Counted from the first letter of the stretch, positions 1-12,028 are shown. The stretch: DNA of 64,000 bases from Sarcocystis neurona (GCA_000727475.1 KL647304.1:474272-538271), one strand, 5' to 3'. The notes: a model not told the origin generated them from the letters alone. Translations and numbers: made by a program.

Positions 1-2
1 TC

Positions 3-146
3 GTTGCAGCGGCGGAGCCGATAAACCCCACGCAGCAGAGGCAGCGGTTCCGAAGACAGCAGAAGCAGCTGCAGCGAATAGCAGCGATCCAGCAGGCGAT
101 GGCACGCGTCAACGAGCGGCTTCTAGGTGACCGAAGAGTAACTCAG
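3..146 (+). CDS. Partial exon of an unknown gene at the left edge
   Basis: The third frame is open from the window edge and reads as a charged, helical, Gln/Arg-rich segment, including QRQRFRRQQKQLQRIAAIQQ and then MARVNERLLGDRRVTQ. It is followed by a plausible donor, CAG|GTATAC, at 146/147. Composition and heptad-like spacing suggest a coiled coil. The remainder of the gene lies outside the window or beyond the assembly gap. I do not recognise the family. A weak candidate next exon lies after the TTTAG at about 2459, but its frame is uncertain. Confidence 0.35.
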
Positions 147-539
147 GTATACACCTTTCTTTGTCTCTCTCCCTCTCTGCGCTCGGCTGTATTTACGGGC
201 CGCAGTCGCCCTGCACTGCTGCTGCTGCTCCTGCTGGCGAGCAGCAGACGTACCTGCGGCAACCCCCCGCTCAAAAATGGAGGTGCATACTTTTTTCGGC
301 ACTTTCGCTTCGTCCGTTGACGCACGCAGAAAAAGTGCCGCGTGCAGACCCGGGGGTTCGTCTGCGTCCCAGTGGCACTCCACACCTCTGCCTACACGTA
401 TACGTATCTACGTAGTTGTGTGTACGTACATACTAAAATATACACATATGCATTCACCACATCTGTACGTACATATATCCACAAAGTACTTCTCCACACA
501 TCAGTGAATATCTGTAAATGTATACGAACACACCTACAC

Positions 540-768
540 AGATCCGTCTGTGTATACACACCGGTATGTATGTATATATATATATGTATGTATACACACC
601 GGTATGTATATATATATATATATATGTATGTATATGTATATATATAGATACATATGTATGGGTGTATGTATATGTACGTGCTTGTGTGTGTACGAATGTG
701 TATATATATATATATATATATACACGCATAGTAGGACGTGTCTATATATATATATATATACGTAATAA
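540..768. repeat. TA-rich minisatellite left of the gap
   Basis: Long (TA)n runs are interrupted by short GC-containing words. The last unit before the gap is ACACGCATAGTAGGACGTGT flanked by (TA)n. ACACG and CGTGT are inverted copies of each other, so each unit can fold as a hairpin with TA arms. No coding potential. Confidence 0.85.
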
Positions 769-1408
769 NNNNNNNNNNNNNNNNNNNNNNNNNNNNNNNN
801 NNNNNNNNNNNNNNNNNNNNNNNNNNNNNNNNNNNNNNNNNNNNNNNNNNNNNNNNNNNNNNNNNNNNNNNNNNNNNNNNNNNNNNNNNNNNNNNNNNNN
901 NNNNNNNNNNNNNNNNNNNNNNNNNNNNNNNNNNNNNNNNNNNNNNNNNNNNNNNNNNNNNNNNNNNNNNNNNNNNNNNNNNNNNNNNNNNNNNNNNNNN
1001 NNNNNNNNNNNNNNNNNNNNNNNNNNNNNNNNNNNNNNNNNNNNNNNNNNNNNNNNNNNNNNNNNNNNNNNNNNNNNNNNNNNNNNNNNNNNNNNNNNNN
1101 NNNNNNNNNNNNNNNNNNNNNNNNNNNNNNNNNNNNNNNNNNNNNNNNNNNNNNNNNNNNNNNNNNNNNNNNNNNNNNNNNNNNNNNNNNNNNNNNNNNN
1201 NNNNNNNNNNNNNNNNNNNNNNNNNNNNNNNNNNNNNNNNNNNNNNNNNNNNNNNNNNNNNNNNNNNNNNNNNNNNNNNNNNNNNNNNNNNNNNNNNNNN
1301 NNNNNNNNNNNNNNNNNNNNNNNNNNNNNNNNNNNNNNNNNNNNNNNNNNNNNNNNNNNNNNNNNNNNNNNNNNNNNNNNNNNNNNNNNNNNNNNNNNNN
1401 NNNNNNNN
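769..1408. other. Assembly gap of 640 N
   Basis: An unbroken run of N. The same minisatellite unit borders both sides, so the gap most likely hides further copies. Its true length may differ from 640. Confidence 0.98.
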
Positions 1409-1470
1409 TATATATATATATATATATACACGCATATAGGACGTGTCTATATATATATATATATACGTAT
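1409..1470. repeat. TA-rich minisatellite right of the gap
   Basis: This repeats the unit to the left of the gap: (TA)n, ACACGCATATAGGACGTGT, then (TA)n and CGTA. It differs by a small indel, showing that the gap sits inside a tandem array. Confidence 0.85.
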
Positions 1471-1559
1471 AAAATGCTCAGGTACACATCTCCATAGATG
1501 TACGTACACACACTTGCACGTACACATACATGTGTACTTGCCCATGCAACTCTCTCTCT

Positions 1560-2420
1560 CTATATATATATATATATGTAAGAGCTGCCTAGGTGTGCAA
1601 ATGCGCATAAACATATGCATGCGTATGTCCATTTGTATGTAATATATTGAGAGAGAGAGAGAAAGAAGGCTACACATACATATATATATATGCAATATGA
1701 TGTCCCTTCGTATACTCGTGAAAATGATGGCGTCTGTTCATATATATTAATGTACGTGTATGTATTCACATCATTATCGACCAGTATAGAGAGACAGAGA
1801 GATTGATGTGTGCTGGTAGACAACTCTAGAGAGTGCCCTGGCGTATCGACGTCTGCAGCACCACAAAATCCTCTCAATAAAATGAAGAAGAACAGAGAGA
1901 CACGAAGAAAGTAAAAAGTGAAAGCAAATACACATACATATACACAGATGTCATGGTATGCGACTATACATATATATATATATATAGAGGGAGAAACAGA
2001 AGACATGGATATGGAAATAAACGTGTATATACCTACATATAGATACATATATATATGCTACGTTCACAGGAATAGCTAACCAGGGAGACGAATATAGATG
2101 TACACATAAATATAGCTAGTCCTATATATATATATATGTAAAGCAAGTCATATATATATTTATATGTATAGCTAGTCACACATGCATATATACATAAAGT
2201 TAGTCACATATATGTATATATATACTGTAACTATGTACTTCCGCAGGAATAGCTGGTCAGAGGGATAAATATAGATATGGACATAGAACTACGTATAGCT
2301 AGATATACATATATATATATGTACGTTCAGAGGAATAGTTAGTGATAGAGATATAGATATTGATAAAACTACGTACACTTAGATATACTCATATATATGT
2401 ATATATATATATATGTGTAT
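1560..2420. repeat. Degenerate TA-rich tandem array
   Basis: AT-rich DNA with recurring words, notably AGGAATAGCT or AGGAATAGTT at about 2069, 2246 and 2331, each followed by GATA-rich and (TA)n sequence. The unit length is irregular. I see no gene in it. Confidence 0.6.
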
Positions 2421-2742
2421 GTGCGTCCTTGCACTTTGAATTTGGTTTGGCCACTTTAGTTGCAAGAGGGGGTGGAAGAGCAGAGGAAATGTTGGACGAT
2501 GGAGAACACAGAAGAGAACGTCTGCTGCCCAGGTGCGTGGCAGCCAGACGCGTGCGAGACGCTGTCGGTGGCTGCTGCTGGCAAGAGAAAAGGATTTCTC
2601 GTAAAAGCGTCTGTTTCGCTTCCTTTCTGTGGCCGCATGCAAAAAAAAACACTTGCTGCTGCAGGTCGTTCTTCCTGTACGAGACGGACTCTCCCTAGTC
2701 ACCTGGACAGATGCCTACCGAGCCACAGCAGCGCAGAAAAGT

Positions 2743-3150
2743 TCAGCCCGTGCCTGCCACACCCCACTTCCTCCTCCTCTTGCCGCTGGATCTGTTGTCC
2801 CTCCTTTTCCTCCTTCTCCTGCTGGCGCTGTTCTTCCTGCTGCTGCTGCTACTGCGTCTGCTGTCCGTCTTCGTGCTGCTGCCGGTGCCCCTGGTGGTTC
2901 TCCTGCTGCTGCTTCTTCCTCCGTTACGCTTGCGGCTGCAGCTGCCGCTCCTTCTGCTGCTGCTGCCCAGCTGACGGCATCTCTTGCTGTTCCTGCTGCA
3001 CCGTCTGCCGCTCAACATGCAGCGTCGCCTACTGCGAGTGACGCTGCTGCCTTTCCCACGCAGCACTTCCGCCGTCTGCTGCAGGCAGGTCCCTGACAAA
3101 TCGTTTCGCTGCCTCCGGGCCTGCTGCTGCTGCAGCTGCAGTTCCTGCAT
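2743..3150 (-). CDS. Candidate low-complexity exon, Gln then Ser/Arg-rich
   Basis: An open minus-strand frame of 135 codons, starting with a Gln/Leu-rich part (QLQQQQARRQRNDLSGTCLQ) and becoming Ser/Arg-rich. The CAG orientation (CTG on plus) matches the strand of the better minus-strand exons at 3.3-6.1 kb, so it may belong to the same gene. Splice borders cannot be fixed. The Ser/Arg-rich second half may simply be a CAG run read in the AGC frame. Confidence 0.25.
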   Translation of the reverse strand: MQELQLQQQQARRQRNDLSGTCLQQTAEVLRGKGSSVTRSRRRCMLSGRRCSRNSKRCRQLGSSSRRSGSCSRKRNGGRSSSRRTTRGTGSSTKTDSRRSSSSSRKNSASRRRRKRRDNRSSGKRRRKWGVAGTG

Positions 3151-3223
3151 CTACTGCTGCTGCTGCAACTGCAGTTCCTGCGGCTACTGCTGCTGCTGCA
3201 ACTGCAGTTCCTGCGGCTACTGC
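3131..3223. repeat. Three-copy 33-bp tandem repeat
   Basis: Units of 33 bp built around GCAACTGCAGTTCCTGCGGC and CTG triplets. The copies begin near 3131, 3164 and 3197, the last being partial. Because 33 is a multiple of three, the repeat would keep a reading frame if coding. Confidence 0.8.
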
Positions 3224-3303
3224 GGTACCGTCCTTCCTCTGTTGGTACTTTGGGCGGATTGTTCTCTGCTGTTCGTACAGCTTGTCGTGGTGCTGCGCTT
3301 CCG

Positions 3304-3597
3304 TCAGCTCGTCTTCTCTTGAATTTCTGTTTCCTGCTTACGGCTGTAAGCAGCAGGATGCTTTTTCATCTTGTTTTCTACTGCGGGAGAGCGACGACAG
3401 AGCGACAATGACGACAGGCCGTGCTGCTGCTGCTGAGCCTGCTGCTTCCTCTTTTTGCGGTGCCTCCTGCCCCTGCTGCTGCCGGTGACGCTGCTCAAGT
3501 CCTCTATCGAACAAAGAAGCTGCCGCTGCCGTGAGTTCTCTTGCGCCTCCTGCGTCCCGGCCGTCTGTTCGTCTGCATTAGCTTCTGCTGCTGCCAC
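3304..3597 (-). CDS. Candidate charged, Gln-rich exon of an unknown gene
   Basis: A minus-strand open frame of 97 codons with varied, hydrophilic composition: an acidic Ala/Glu start (EANADEQTAGTQEAQENSRQ), a basic patch (RGRRHRKKRKQQAQQQQ) and a Lys-rich end. The composition is more natural than the poly-Leu/Ala/Cys frames on the plus strand. The basic patch could be a nuclear localisation signal, which is inference. Start and splice sites are not established. It may belong to one minus-strand gene running from about 6.1 to 2.7 kb. Confidence 0.35.
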   Translation of the reverse strand: MAAAEANADEQTAGTQEAQENSRQRQLLCSIEDLSSVTGSSRGRRHRKKRKQQAQQQQHGLSSLSLCRRSPAVENKMKKHPAAYSRKQETEIQEKTS

Positions 3598-5689
3598 AGG
3601 ACGTGCGGCCGCTGCTACTGCTTGGCGTCCTGTTGCTGTTCCTACCGGCAGCTTCTACTACTGCTGCTGCGACACCACCTGCTGCTGCTGCGACGCCGCC
3701 TGCTGCTGGCGCAGCGATGCCTTGTGCTGGACAAACGACTCCCGCTGCTGTGCTGCTGATGCGGCGTCTGCTGCCGCTGGCGCCACTGCTGCTGCTACTG
3801 CTACTGCAGTTGCTGATGGTGCGCCCGGTGCTCACGCTGCGGCTCTATCTCACGCACGGGGCACAGGATGCGCTGCCGAGCTGCCAAATCGGAGTATCAG
3901 GCACTGTCGCTGCTGCTACGCCTGAACCTACTGCAGTTGCTTCTGTTGCAGGTTCCACTTCGCTGCCATCCCTGCTGTGAACAGCGGAGGCAGCCAGGAG
4001 CTGGCATATTGGAGGCTGCGTCACTCAAACACATTGCGGGAGTGTTTGAACGTCATCACGTTCTTGTGTACGCTTCCTTAGCTGTGTGTTCGTGGAAGCA
4101 GCTCAGTGTACATATATATACATATATGCATATGTACATATATACAATGTTCTAGTAGAATAATTTGACAAGAATAGAGCGCTGCGGTTATATCTCCGCA
4201 CTGTCGATATAGCAAGAAATATAGTACGTCTGTTGCCGGAAAGAAGCAGAATCGGGTTCGCGTCGTGACAAGGTAAGTCGACACACAGGTATACATAGAT
4301 GTACATACGCATACACAAGTATAAGGCAGGAAGCTTCAAACAGCATCTACCTCAACACGCACTTGAAGCGTTGCAGCAAAGAACAACTGCCGCAAGTTTG
4401 GCTCCATCATTTTTAGATGTGTAGCGGCCTAAACATCTGTATGTGCACACATATAGAAATGCGTGCACACAGAAGTGAGCAGACAGCACAAGGCTACCTC
4501 TGCTGGTCGCATGTTGCATGTCTATGTAATATACGCAGTGACAGAGAGAAACTACCTGAAGCTACGTTTGAGTAATTCCGCCTTGTGAACAGGACGGTGG
4601 ACAACTGTTTAGTACATAGTGAATCAAAGAGAGACACATGGATAGCCACCAACGTAGACGTCGGTGTCCATATCTGTGACACGCGTGCACAGCGCAATAG
4701 GAATAAGTAGGCAGAGGACAACGGAGACAAAGGTGAAGACCTGTGTTTGTCTGTTTGTTAACTCTGCAAAGTTGTGCGCTGGAGTGCAACGAAATCTTTG
4801 TCGGCGCACAGCAACTACAACGAAATTGCGGAAAGAATCAGAAAAACAGGAGACGCGTTCGCTTGCGGAGCGATATTTGCATAAGTCTTCCTGAGCCCGC
4901 TCTAAAACGAAGACAGACACAAACGCGGGGATATACGTAGATCGAGAGAAGAGAGAGAGATAGTCACTGGGGTCTCTGGCAGGTAGACAGTTAGGTACAA
5001 ATGGAGACCTGAAGTGGGGAGCAGGAATGTGTCGTTGCAAGTATTCGCTTGATGCATCACATGCAACATTGGTACATTCTTACAGGCATGCAAGTAAAGA
5101 GATGCAGGCAAACACGCTGTCAGATTTGTGTGCTGTGCACCTCTTCGGATGACTTGTAGCCTATCCGGACTGATACCGCGTCGAGGTGTATACGCAGAGC
5201 CCTTTCTGTGTGGCTCGACGATGTCATTCTTTCTATTTCCGTGTGGGAGACGCACGCGTTGGGGGCTGAATATCTTTTCCGACGTAAAAACGTAAACTCG
5301 TCTATTCCTCAAACGACACTTCAGACAACGGCCGTGCTGCTGCTCACGGCTTCATCGCAAGTACATGAAACAGGTGTGTTGTCTGCACGGAGGCGTTCTA
5401 CTGCTGCTGCCGCTGGTGGACGTTGTCTTGAGCGACTTTGCTCCTGCTGCCGTGGAGGAGTCTTTCTCGCGGTGCTGCAGCAGGACACTGACTGTGCTGC
5501 TGCTGCGGCCTCAGGTGGCCGAACTCCGACGCGGTGCTGCAGCGGCACTGCTCTTTCATCTTGGAGGCAGCCAGTCTGCTGCTGCGCCTCCTCTTCATCT
5601 GCGCCGGCGCACAGCAAACTCCAATCGTGTGTGTTCGCCTTCCTAGCCTGTTCGGGAGGCAGACTTCTGCTTTCCTCGACCTTTCATTG

Positions 5690-6010
5690 CTAGTATCCGT
5701 AGTCTTCATCCTGCAGGGTAGTGGACGCGTTGCTAAACAGCAGCAACACAGTTGCTAGTGTTTGCAAATCCATGTGCGGCACTAGATTCGCCGGCGCCTC
5801 TGGCAACACAAAATGTAGACGGGGCCCGGAGCCAGCCCCCCCTGTCACTATTAGAACGCCAAGGCGGTTTTCTTGTAGATGCTGCTGTTCGGGTAGATTA
5901 GCCTGTTTTGCTGGTCCTGCTAGTGCAGCTGGTCTCCAAGCTCGGAAAAAAAGGTCCTCCACGTATAGCGCACTTCGTCGTAGTCGTGCTGGTACACATA
6001 TGTTCTGTGC
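5690..6010 (-). CDS. Candidate exon(s) of a minus-strand gene; weak Npr3-like start
   Basis: The minus frame reads RLGVLIVTGGAGSGPRLHFV and then a Leu-rich helix (LQTLATVLLLFSNASTTLQ), ending DEDYGY and stop. A second frame just upstream (5945-6010) reads YVYQHDYDEVRYTWRTFF after a CAG acceptor, so at least one intron is likely. The first segment loosely recalls the start of nitrogen-permease-regulator-3-like proteins (a short strand, G-rich turn, then LxF). That resemblance is weak and I do not assign the family. The protein would run into the Gln-rich frames at 5.4 kb and below. Confidence 0.35.
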   Translation of the reverse strand, partial: AQNICVPARLRRSALYVEDLFFRAWRPAALAGPAKQANLPEQQHLQENRLGVLIVTGGAGSGPRLHFVLPEAPANLVPHMDLQTLATVLLLFSNASTTLQDEDYGY

Positions 6011-6699
6011 AGCGACCACTACCAAAGACACGCTGCTGCGACAAGATCTACTGCTGTCTGCGTCAGCAGTGCGCACAAGCGACAGCTGGTGCTGCGCTCA
6101 AATGATTGCCACCGCTGCCGAGCAACGGCTACTGCTGTGGCTGCTGAGTAGTGGCAAGCGCTGCCGCGACTTCAACACGTGTGTGTTGTTGAAGCTGCAA
6201 ACTGTGGGGTGTGCTGCTTCAGTTAGCAGTGCACTTGCGGCTTGATAGGTGATTCCTCCGCGTACTTAGGGGGAGGTGTTGCTGCGTATTATCGAAGTGC
6301 GGCTCGCACTTCCTATCAGGTGCAGTTCCTGCTACATAGAAAGTTATCCTGCTGCGTATTATCAGTTGAGTGCGCCTGCGCGGTAGTAAACCGCTGCACC
6401 TGCTGCTCATCGGCAGTGATACCTGCGTAAGGTGCTGCAGTCAATTACCAGAGGATGGTGCTCGTTTGCAAAGAGAAACTGCCCATGGAATGGTCGTGCT
6501 GTGCGCCAAGAATGCTGCTGTGCACTAGCAGCTGGTGCTATCGCTCTCAAGAAAGACCTGCTATGCACAACAGCAGAAATCTTAAAGCTGCTGCTTCGCG
6601 TTACCAGCGCCGCATCTGCTTTTCGTACGTTTCGCCACTTATGTACACGAGGCACTCTGGTTGTTGTTCAGCGGTATGCAACACTAGGCTTACTCACAC

Positions 6700-9690
6700 T
6701 CTTCCATTGTAGGCTTTGTCTTAACCACTATCTTTGTAGGCCCAATATATTTTCAATCAAAGGGAACCAAAATCCCCCTCCTGCAGTCGCAGACTGTTTT
6801 CTGAGTTGCAAGCGCACGCAGACGTAGACCCTCCCCTTCACTACACATGCACAGAGGAACATCCACATATTTGTTTGTATTCTTATGCAGGCGAAAAAGA
6901 GGACACTTATGCGTGTGCGTCAATTGTCGATGCACAGCTCATCAACTTGTGATCTAATTAGCGTGGAGAAATTTGTGAAAATACCGCGCGGCGCCTGTCT
7001 GTGGTAAAGCCCAAGCTTCCGTTTTAGTGCGCTAATTTCTGCGTAGCTATAAAACATGGAAAACGGCCCACGTTGTCGGTCCAGATTGTTCGGGGAACCG
7101 TCATCTCTGTAACAACTCAGCTCTCAATCTTAATTTTTAGAACGAGGTAACGTATCGTATGGAGTACCCGACAATTACTGGAATGCAAATGCATGCCGGT
7201 AGCAAGGGTCCGTAGAGCAGTCTGAGCGCGAGCATGCAGAGAGCTGTGATACACTTACGCACTTGAGAATTATAAATCCGTAAAAAGCTCCTTGGACATA
7301 ACGGTGTATGATCATGCGCGTACACACAAGCCTGTACAAAGAAGAGTTACGAGGTAGTTTGAGGAAAGTGCCAGGCACTGTGGTCCTGTGCGTAGATGGA
7401 AAGGTACAGAGTTGAAGGTCGTAGAAGCACGCTCGTAAATCGAGGTTGACATTCTATCAGTGCACTTCTTTCTATGTACACAAGAGGGCAGCCATGTCAG
7501 ACGGTGCTGAGTAGAGAGTGTTATCCTGCGTAGTTCTTTCTATCTTCCCAATTCATTTGTAGAGGGACGGCCAGGGGTGGCCCCACCCCGAAACAGAGGT
7601 ATAGAGAAGTACTCGTAGAAGCTTATCAGGACGTCAATGAGGACGCGCATGCATAAATGCGCCGAAGATGTCACGTACGTTTGTATGAATTGCACTGGAG
7701 CCTCTTCTTGTAGGCGGCAGCAAGGCAAATTGCATTCACCTAGATATTTCGCTACAGAGGGTGGTGACAGGCTGTCCCGTGTGCGCCCGGTCCGCCGCGA
7801 CCTTCGCCTGGGGAACAGTGTGGGCGATCTGGATGTGCGCAGCCACACAAAAGCAGGGCCAATAGACTTGACTGCTTTTATCTGTCGGAGGATATGCTCG
7901 GTGGGCCAGGCACACAAAAAGCGGGTCAGTAGGCTTGACTGCTTCTACCTTCCGGAGAATATGCTGAAGGCTATAGTAACCGCAGGAAAAAGCTCCTTCA
8001 AGCTTCATCTGTAGGCGAGCGAAGGAAAGCACGGAACCAGAGCACGCTGACAGACTACGCTGCTTGACGAGGAGAAGCGGCTGCTGCAGGAAGGGGAATT
8101 GTTATCGTAACGACGGCAGATGCGCGCTGCAAGATTTCGAGGAATGCAGCACAGACGTGTGTGAGCAAGGCAGACAACACGGGTGGACGACACAGGCGGA
8201 TACTGAAAATGAGAGGCGGAATGCGAGGTTATTGTGCTTCCCAGTTCACACCGCATGAGAATCGGGCGGGGAAAGTGCTCCTGGACCCGCCTCCTCCCCT
8301 TTCACGTATTTTATATCTCGAAAAGATGAGTCAGCACGCACTGTCGTTCCATCACTTTCCTTCAGTGAGAGATTCGTGAGACACCTTGCATGCGTGTTCT
8401 GGTCACGCAAATTTGAAGAAAGAGTTGACTGACGTCCTAACGACTCACATGCACGTCTTACGTACGTACTCGTCTACTCTCTGAACGCTACGCAAATCTA
8501 TGTATGCAGGTGGATTTGGAGTTCAGACACTCACAAATATATACATCTGTGTACGTAGGTGTAGCGCTTTCAAGCGCTACGCGCGCAGAGGTCTTATAGG
8601 TTCATATATACGTGTATATATATATATATATATGTAGAGAGGGAGAGATAGATAGATAGACATACATATATATATATATATATATATATGTACATATGTA
8701 TATGTATGTGTAGGCAGATATATAGAGACTGGGATGCTGAGAGTTTTGCATGCATGTACCTGTGTATGCATATATATATATATATATATATTCATATACG
8801 TGTACACATGGCTCGGCCTACGAAACTAAAAAGCGACGTGCACAGGTACTTCTCTCTCGCCGCACCTGCCTACACACGCATACATACGTACAGAGGAGCA
8901 CACAGCTCCAGCGTCTGGACTGTGCGCAAGTACTCCGGCAGAGAGCCGATGCGCAGAACGCTACGCCGCATCAGACTGCGCATTCAAGCATCTGACAGTA
9001 CACTTTTTGTGGCATATTTGTGTACATGTTTCTGCTCGAGAACACACGAGAGTAGTTGTACATATTTTATTGCGCGCGCTAAATGCCTACATCACGTCCG
9101 GTAGATCTACTGGTGCGCTTTGTCATCTACAGACCCGCTGCTGCTGCCGGAAGAAGCTGCTGCAGCACAGACTTCCTTTCTGAGCACCTTTCGCGGATAC
9201 GTGGAACGCACATATTATATGCACACGTTGGCGTGCACTATATATATATATATATATATGTACGTCGTCGCGTTTCCATTTTAACGCTTGTACATATATA
9301 TATATATGTATATATATAAAGAGATGACTCAGAGACATATAGGGAGGAGCACAAAAGTAAGTGTAGGTGTGTCCCTCGAGGCACCTAAACGTACGTGTGA
9401 ACGCACAGATTCATCTGCACACACCTGTCTACTTACGTGTGTGTAACACGTCACGCAGAATTCTGTGCAACCGCGCGAGAATTTACGGAAAATTGAGCGT
9501 AAACAAGTGTGTGACCTGGCGTAAAACTGGTACCCCGTAGAATGTGTGGAAGTGCAGTCTCTTCGATGACCATAAGGAGGTAGACTAATATACATCTGTG
9601 CACAGGCCCAATACACCATTCGTATTTGCGTGTGCCAGTTTTCTTTGAATAGATTTCTTCTACCAGTACAGTATTGCTGCGTGGGACCTT
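6700..9690. other. Intergenic or intronic stretch without a clear gene
   Basis: Short, mixed open frames on both strands with no convincing splice-bounded exon. It contains (TA)n arrays at about 8605-8700, 8766-8792 and 9238-9318, and one 66-bp tandem duplication (listed separately). Confidence 0.5.
7842..7971. repeat. Diverged 66-bp tandem duplication
   Basis: Two adjacent copies start at about 7842 and 7909. Each has a CACACAAAA block, then a cTTGACTGCTT block, then CGGAG.ATATGCT near its end. They differ at roughly a quarter of positions. The minus strand of each copy reads HILR...AVK...FV, but in different frames relative to each other, so the duplication itself is probably not coding. 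Confidence 0.7.
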
Positions 9691-9692
9691 AC

Positions 9693-9737
9693 AAGTGCAG
9701 CTTCTGGATTCCGACTCGCAAAGGCTTGGTGCGCCTG
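9693..9737 (-). CDS. Candidate 15-codon exon of an unknown minus-strand gene
   Basis: Bounded by a CTGCAG acceptor and a GTAAGG donor, with frame QAHQAFASRNPEAAL. Both splice signals and a clean frame support an exon. It could be a downstream exon of the gene at 10.5-11.5 kb. Very short, so the call rests mainly on splice signals. Confidence 0.3.
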
Positions 9738-10485
9738 CTGCAGCAGCTGGAACTCCGGGAGGCCACATTCAAGGCTTCGTAGCCTCATGCTCTAGTCGGG
9801 GGGTTCGTGCCGCTGTTGCCACAGCAGCAGCCACCACTGTCGCAGACTCCTTCTAGGCAGCTATGATGCCCAAGGTGGGCCTTGCCGTTGCATTTATCTG
9901 TCTTCTGCGTACTCGTAGTGGCTTAACCCTCATAGATCAGCAAGAAAAGCAAGTTTGCATTGTCGTAACACATTCAAGGACGTTTGGTGAACCAAAGCTA
10001 GAAACAAGAGCAGTGCACTACACTTGTGCATGTGCACATGCATGTGTATACAAATATATGCATATATATATATATACGTAGTTGTATGGGTCCAAATGGA
10101 ACCGCCTAACAATCTGTATATTTCGACGTAGAGAGGTTTGTGGCGGCCGAAGGCGAGGGGACGAAAAGGAAGAACTAGCAAAGCCAGAGGGAAGAAGAGG
10201 AAGAGAAGCACCTGCTTATTCACGAACCCAAAGGGTCCTCGCACCTGTTGGCTTACGAATGTTGCATGCCGCCCGTCCAACAGAGAAGGTGCAGACTTCC
10301 TCTTACCGCAGGCGTGACAACTGCATGGCTCAACACTGAAGAAAATAAGAGCAGAAGCACCCACGGCCATGAGGCTGCTACCGGCGTTATTACAACGCGC
10401 AGCTGTGCTGTTGCTGCGTCTTCTCTGTCTTGAACAGAACCAATCTCAGTTGATTTTTAGGCATACACGTCTGCTGCGTGTGTTA

Positions 10486-11465
10486 CTACAGCAGCCGGTG
10501 CTGCTGCCCCGTGTGCCGCTGGACAGGTGCTGCCGTAGCCGATGCAACCATCGCAGTTGTTTCTGCAGCTGTTGCTGTACGGGTACGGCATGTTCCCCTC
10601 GTCGGACGCTGGCTGCATGCAATCCGATTGCTGGATTGCACAACCCCAGCGGCGCCAGCATTAGCACTGGAAGCATCTGGTGCGCACTTCCGAGTGCACC
10701 GCGACCTACTGTTCACCCTCCGGCTTGTTCCTTTGATCTTTTCTGTTGCGGTGATTTCGCTTGCTAACGCTGCTGCTGTTGCTGTTGTTGCTGCTGCTTC
10801 TGAGGGTGTCGCAGTTGCTCTCGAAACAGCATCGCACGCCGCTGCATGTCTCTTCGGCCGGGTCTTCGGCGTCTTAGTCTGTGTCCCCGCTGGTGCAGAA
10901 GATGAAGCTTCAGCAACAACAGCATCTTTTGCAGAGGTGGCGACTGCTGCTGCAACATTCTCTTCCTTTGTAGCACCATTGACTTCGTGAATGTCAGTTT
11001 CATTCTGTCTCATTTTCCTGCGTCCGTTCTGTTTCCGATACTGCTGCAGCGAAGACCCCTCTGCCTTCTGCTGTTGCTGCCCATCTTGCCACGTGACCCC
11101 CTTCTTGTGACGCTGCTGTCTCTCGTTTACGCTGTCTTTCTTCAGCAGCTGCAACCCCTCGTCGACGGGGCTTTCCTGCTCCTGCCGCTGCTGCTCGCAG
11201 TACGCTTCCTGTCTCTGCTGTCGTTGTTGCTTCTGATCAGTAATTTCTTGCGGCGGCTGCGGCTCTTTGGAGCAGCGGGTAGCAGCTTCTTGCTGCTGTT
11301 GTACCAGGTGGAGCCGTCGCTGCTCACAAACGCACGCACGCATACCTCGAGAAGAGCAGAAATATCAGTGAAAGAAAAGGCAGCAACACACCAGCATTCG
11401 CAAAACCACCGCAGCAGAAACAGCAGTGCCCCCATGACGGGAAAATACCTACTTGATCTCTTCAT
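10486..11465 (-). CDS. Unknown secretory or membrane protein with a Gln/Ala-rich hydrophilic body
   Basis: Exon 1 (11465 to 11346) starts with ATG and encodes 40 residues with a strongly hydrophobic stretch (VMGALLFLLRWF), consistent with a signal peptide or signal anchor, followed by a GTATGC donor. A second frame starting near 11292 after an AACAGCAG acceptor is open to 10486. It is hydrophilic: Gln-rich (DQKQQRQQRQEAYCEQQRQ), then charged (NGRRKMRQNETDIHEVNG), then Ala/Thr-rich. The implied intron of 53 nt is unusually short here, so the junction is uncertain. A donor near 10.7 kb may truncate the second exon. No family is recognised. Confidence 0.45.
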
Positions 11466-11884
11466 GTAAAAGCAGCTACGATTGCCCACTACTGCGTGCA
11501 AAAGTACATGATACCGTCTTGCCTACAAACTTCTCGGTTGAGTTTTCCTCTGCACTCGAATACGTAAGTGGCATAGGACTCTACAATCACATATGTACGC
11601 AGTCTCTTACAATCACCCACATCTACTGCATCCTCAGCACAGCACACGGATGCGTATATACATATGTATCATATATATATATATGCGTATAAATATGTAT
11701 GTGTATATAAGTGTGTATACACGTGTGTAGAGAGAAGGTGATGCGTGTCTATTCGAGGAGGCAGCTGTGATAGGCAGTATCTCTACACCTGTGGCACTGG
11801 CGCTAGTCGTGAAGTTTCTTTTTCCGCGTTTGCTGCTGCATACGAAATTGGTCCTGCTAGAAGTCTAAATGGGCGTAGACGGGC

Positions 11885-12028
11885 TTAGCATCTGCTATTT
11901 GAACTCGCTTCCCTTCCTGCTGCTCCCGAAAATTCTGCTGCATAAATATTCACCGCCAGCACCAGCACGCGTCTGAGTAAGCCCAACATCTGCTTGTTAC
12001 AGGTGCGTCGCTCTTGCTGCTGCTGTTG
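11885..12028 (-). CDS. Probable terminal exon of the same minus-strand gene
   Basis: Acceptor ATTTGCAG, then 47 codons: QQQQERRTCNKQMLGLLRRV, a hydrophobic LVLAVNIYAAEF stretch, then a polar tail ending SSNSRC and TAA. Phase 0 fits the exon ending at 12266. Confidence 0.5.
   Translation of the reverse strand, partial: QQQQQERRTCNKQMLGLLRRVLVLAVNIYAAEFSGAAGREASSNSRC

Noticed and set aside
392..1642. Open frames of 230-370 codons crossing the N gap on both strands
   Set aside because: The reading frames are open only because N cannot encode stops; their ends are Tyr/Ile alternations from (TA)n.
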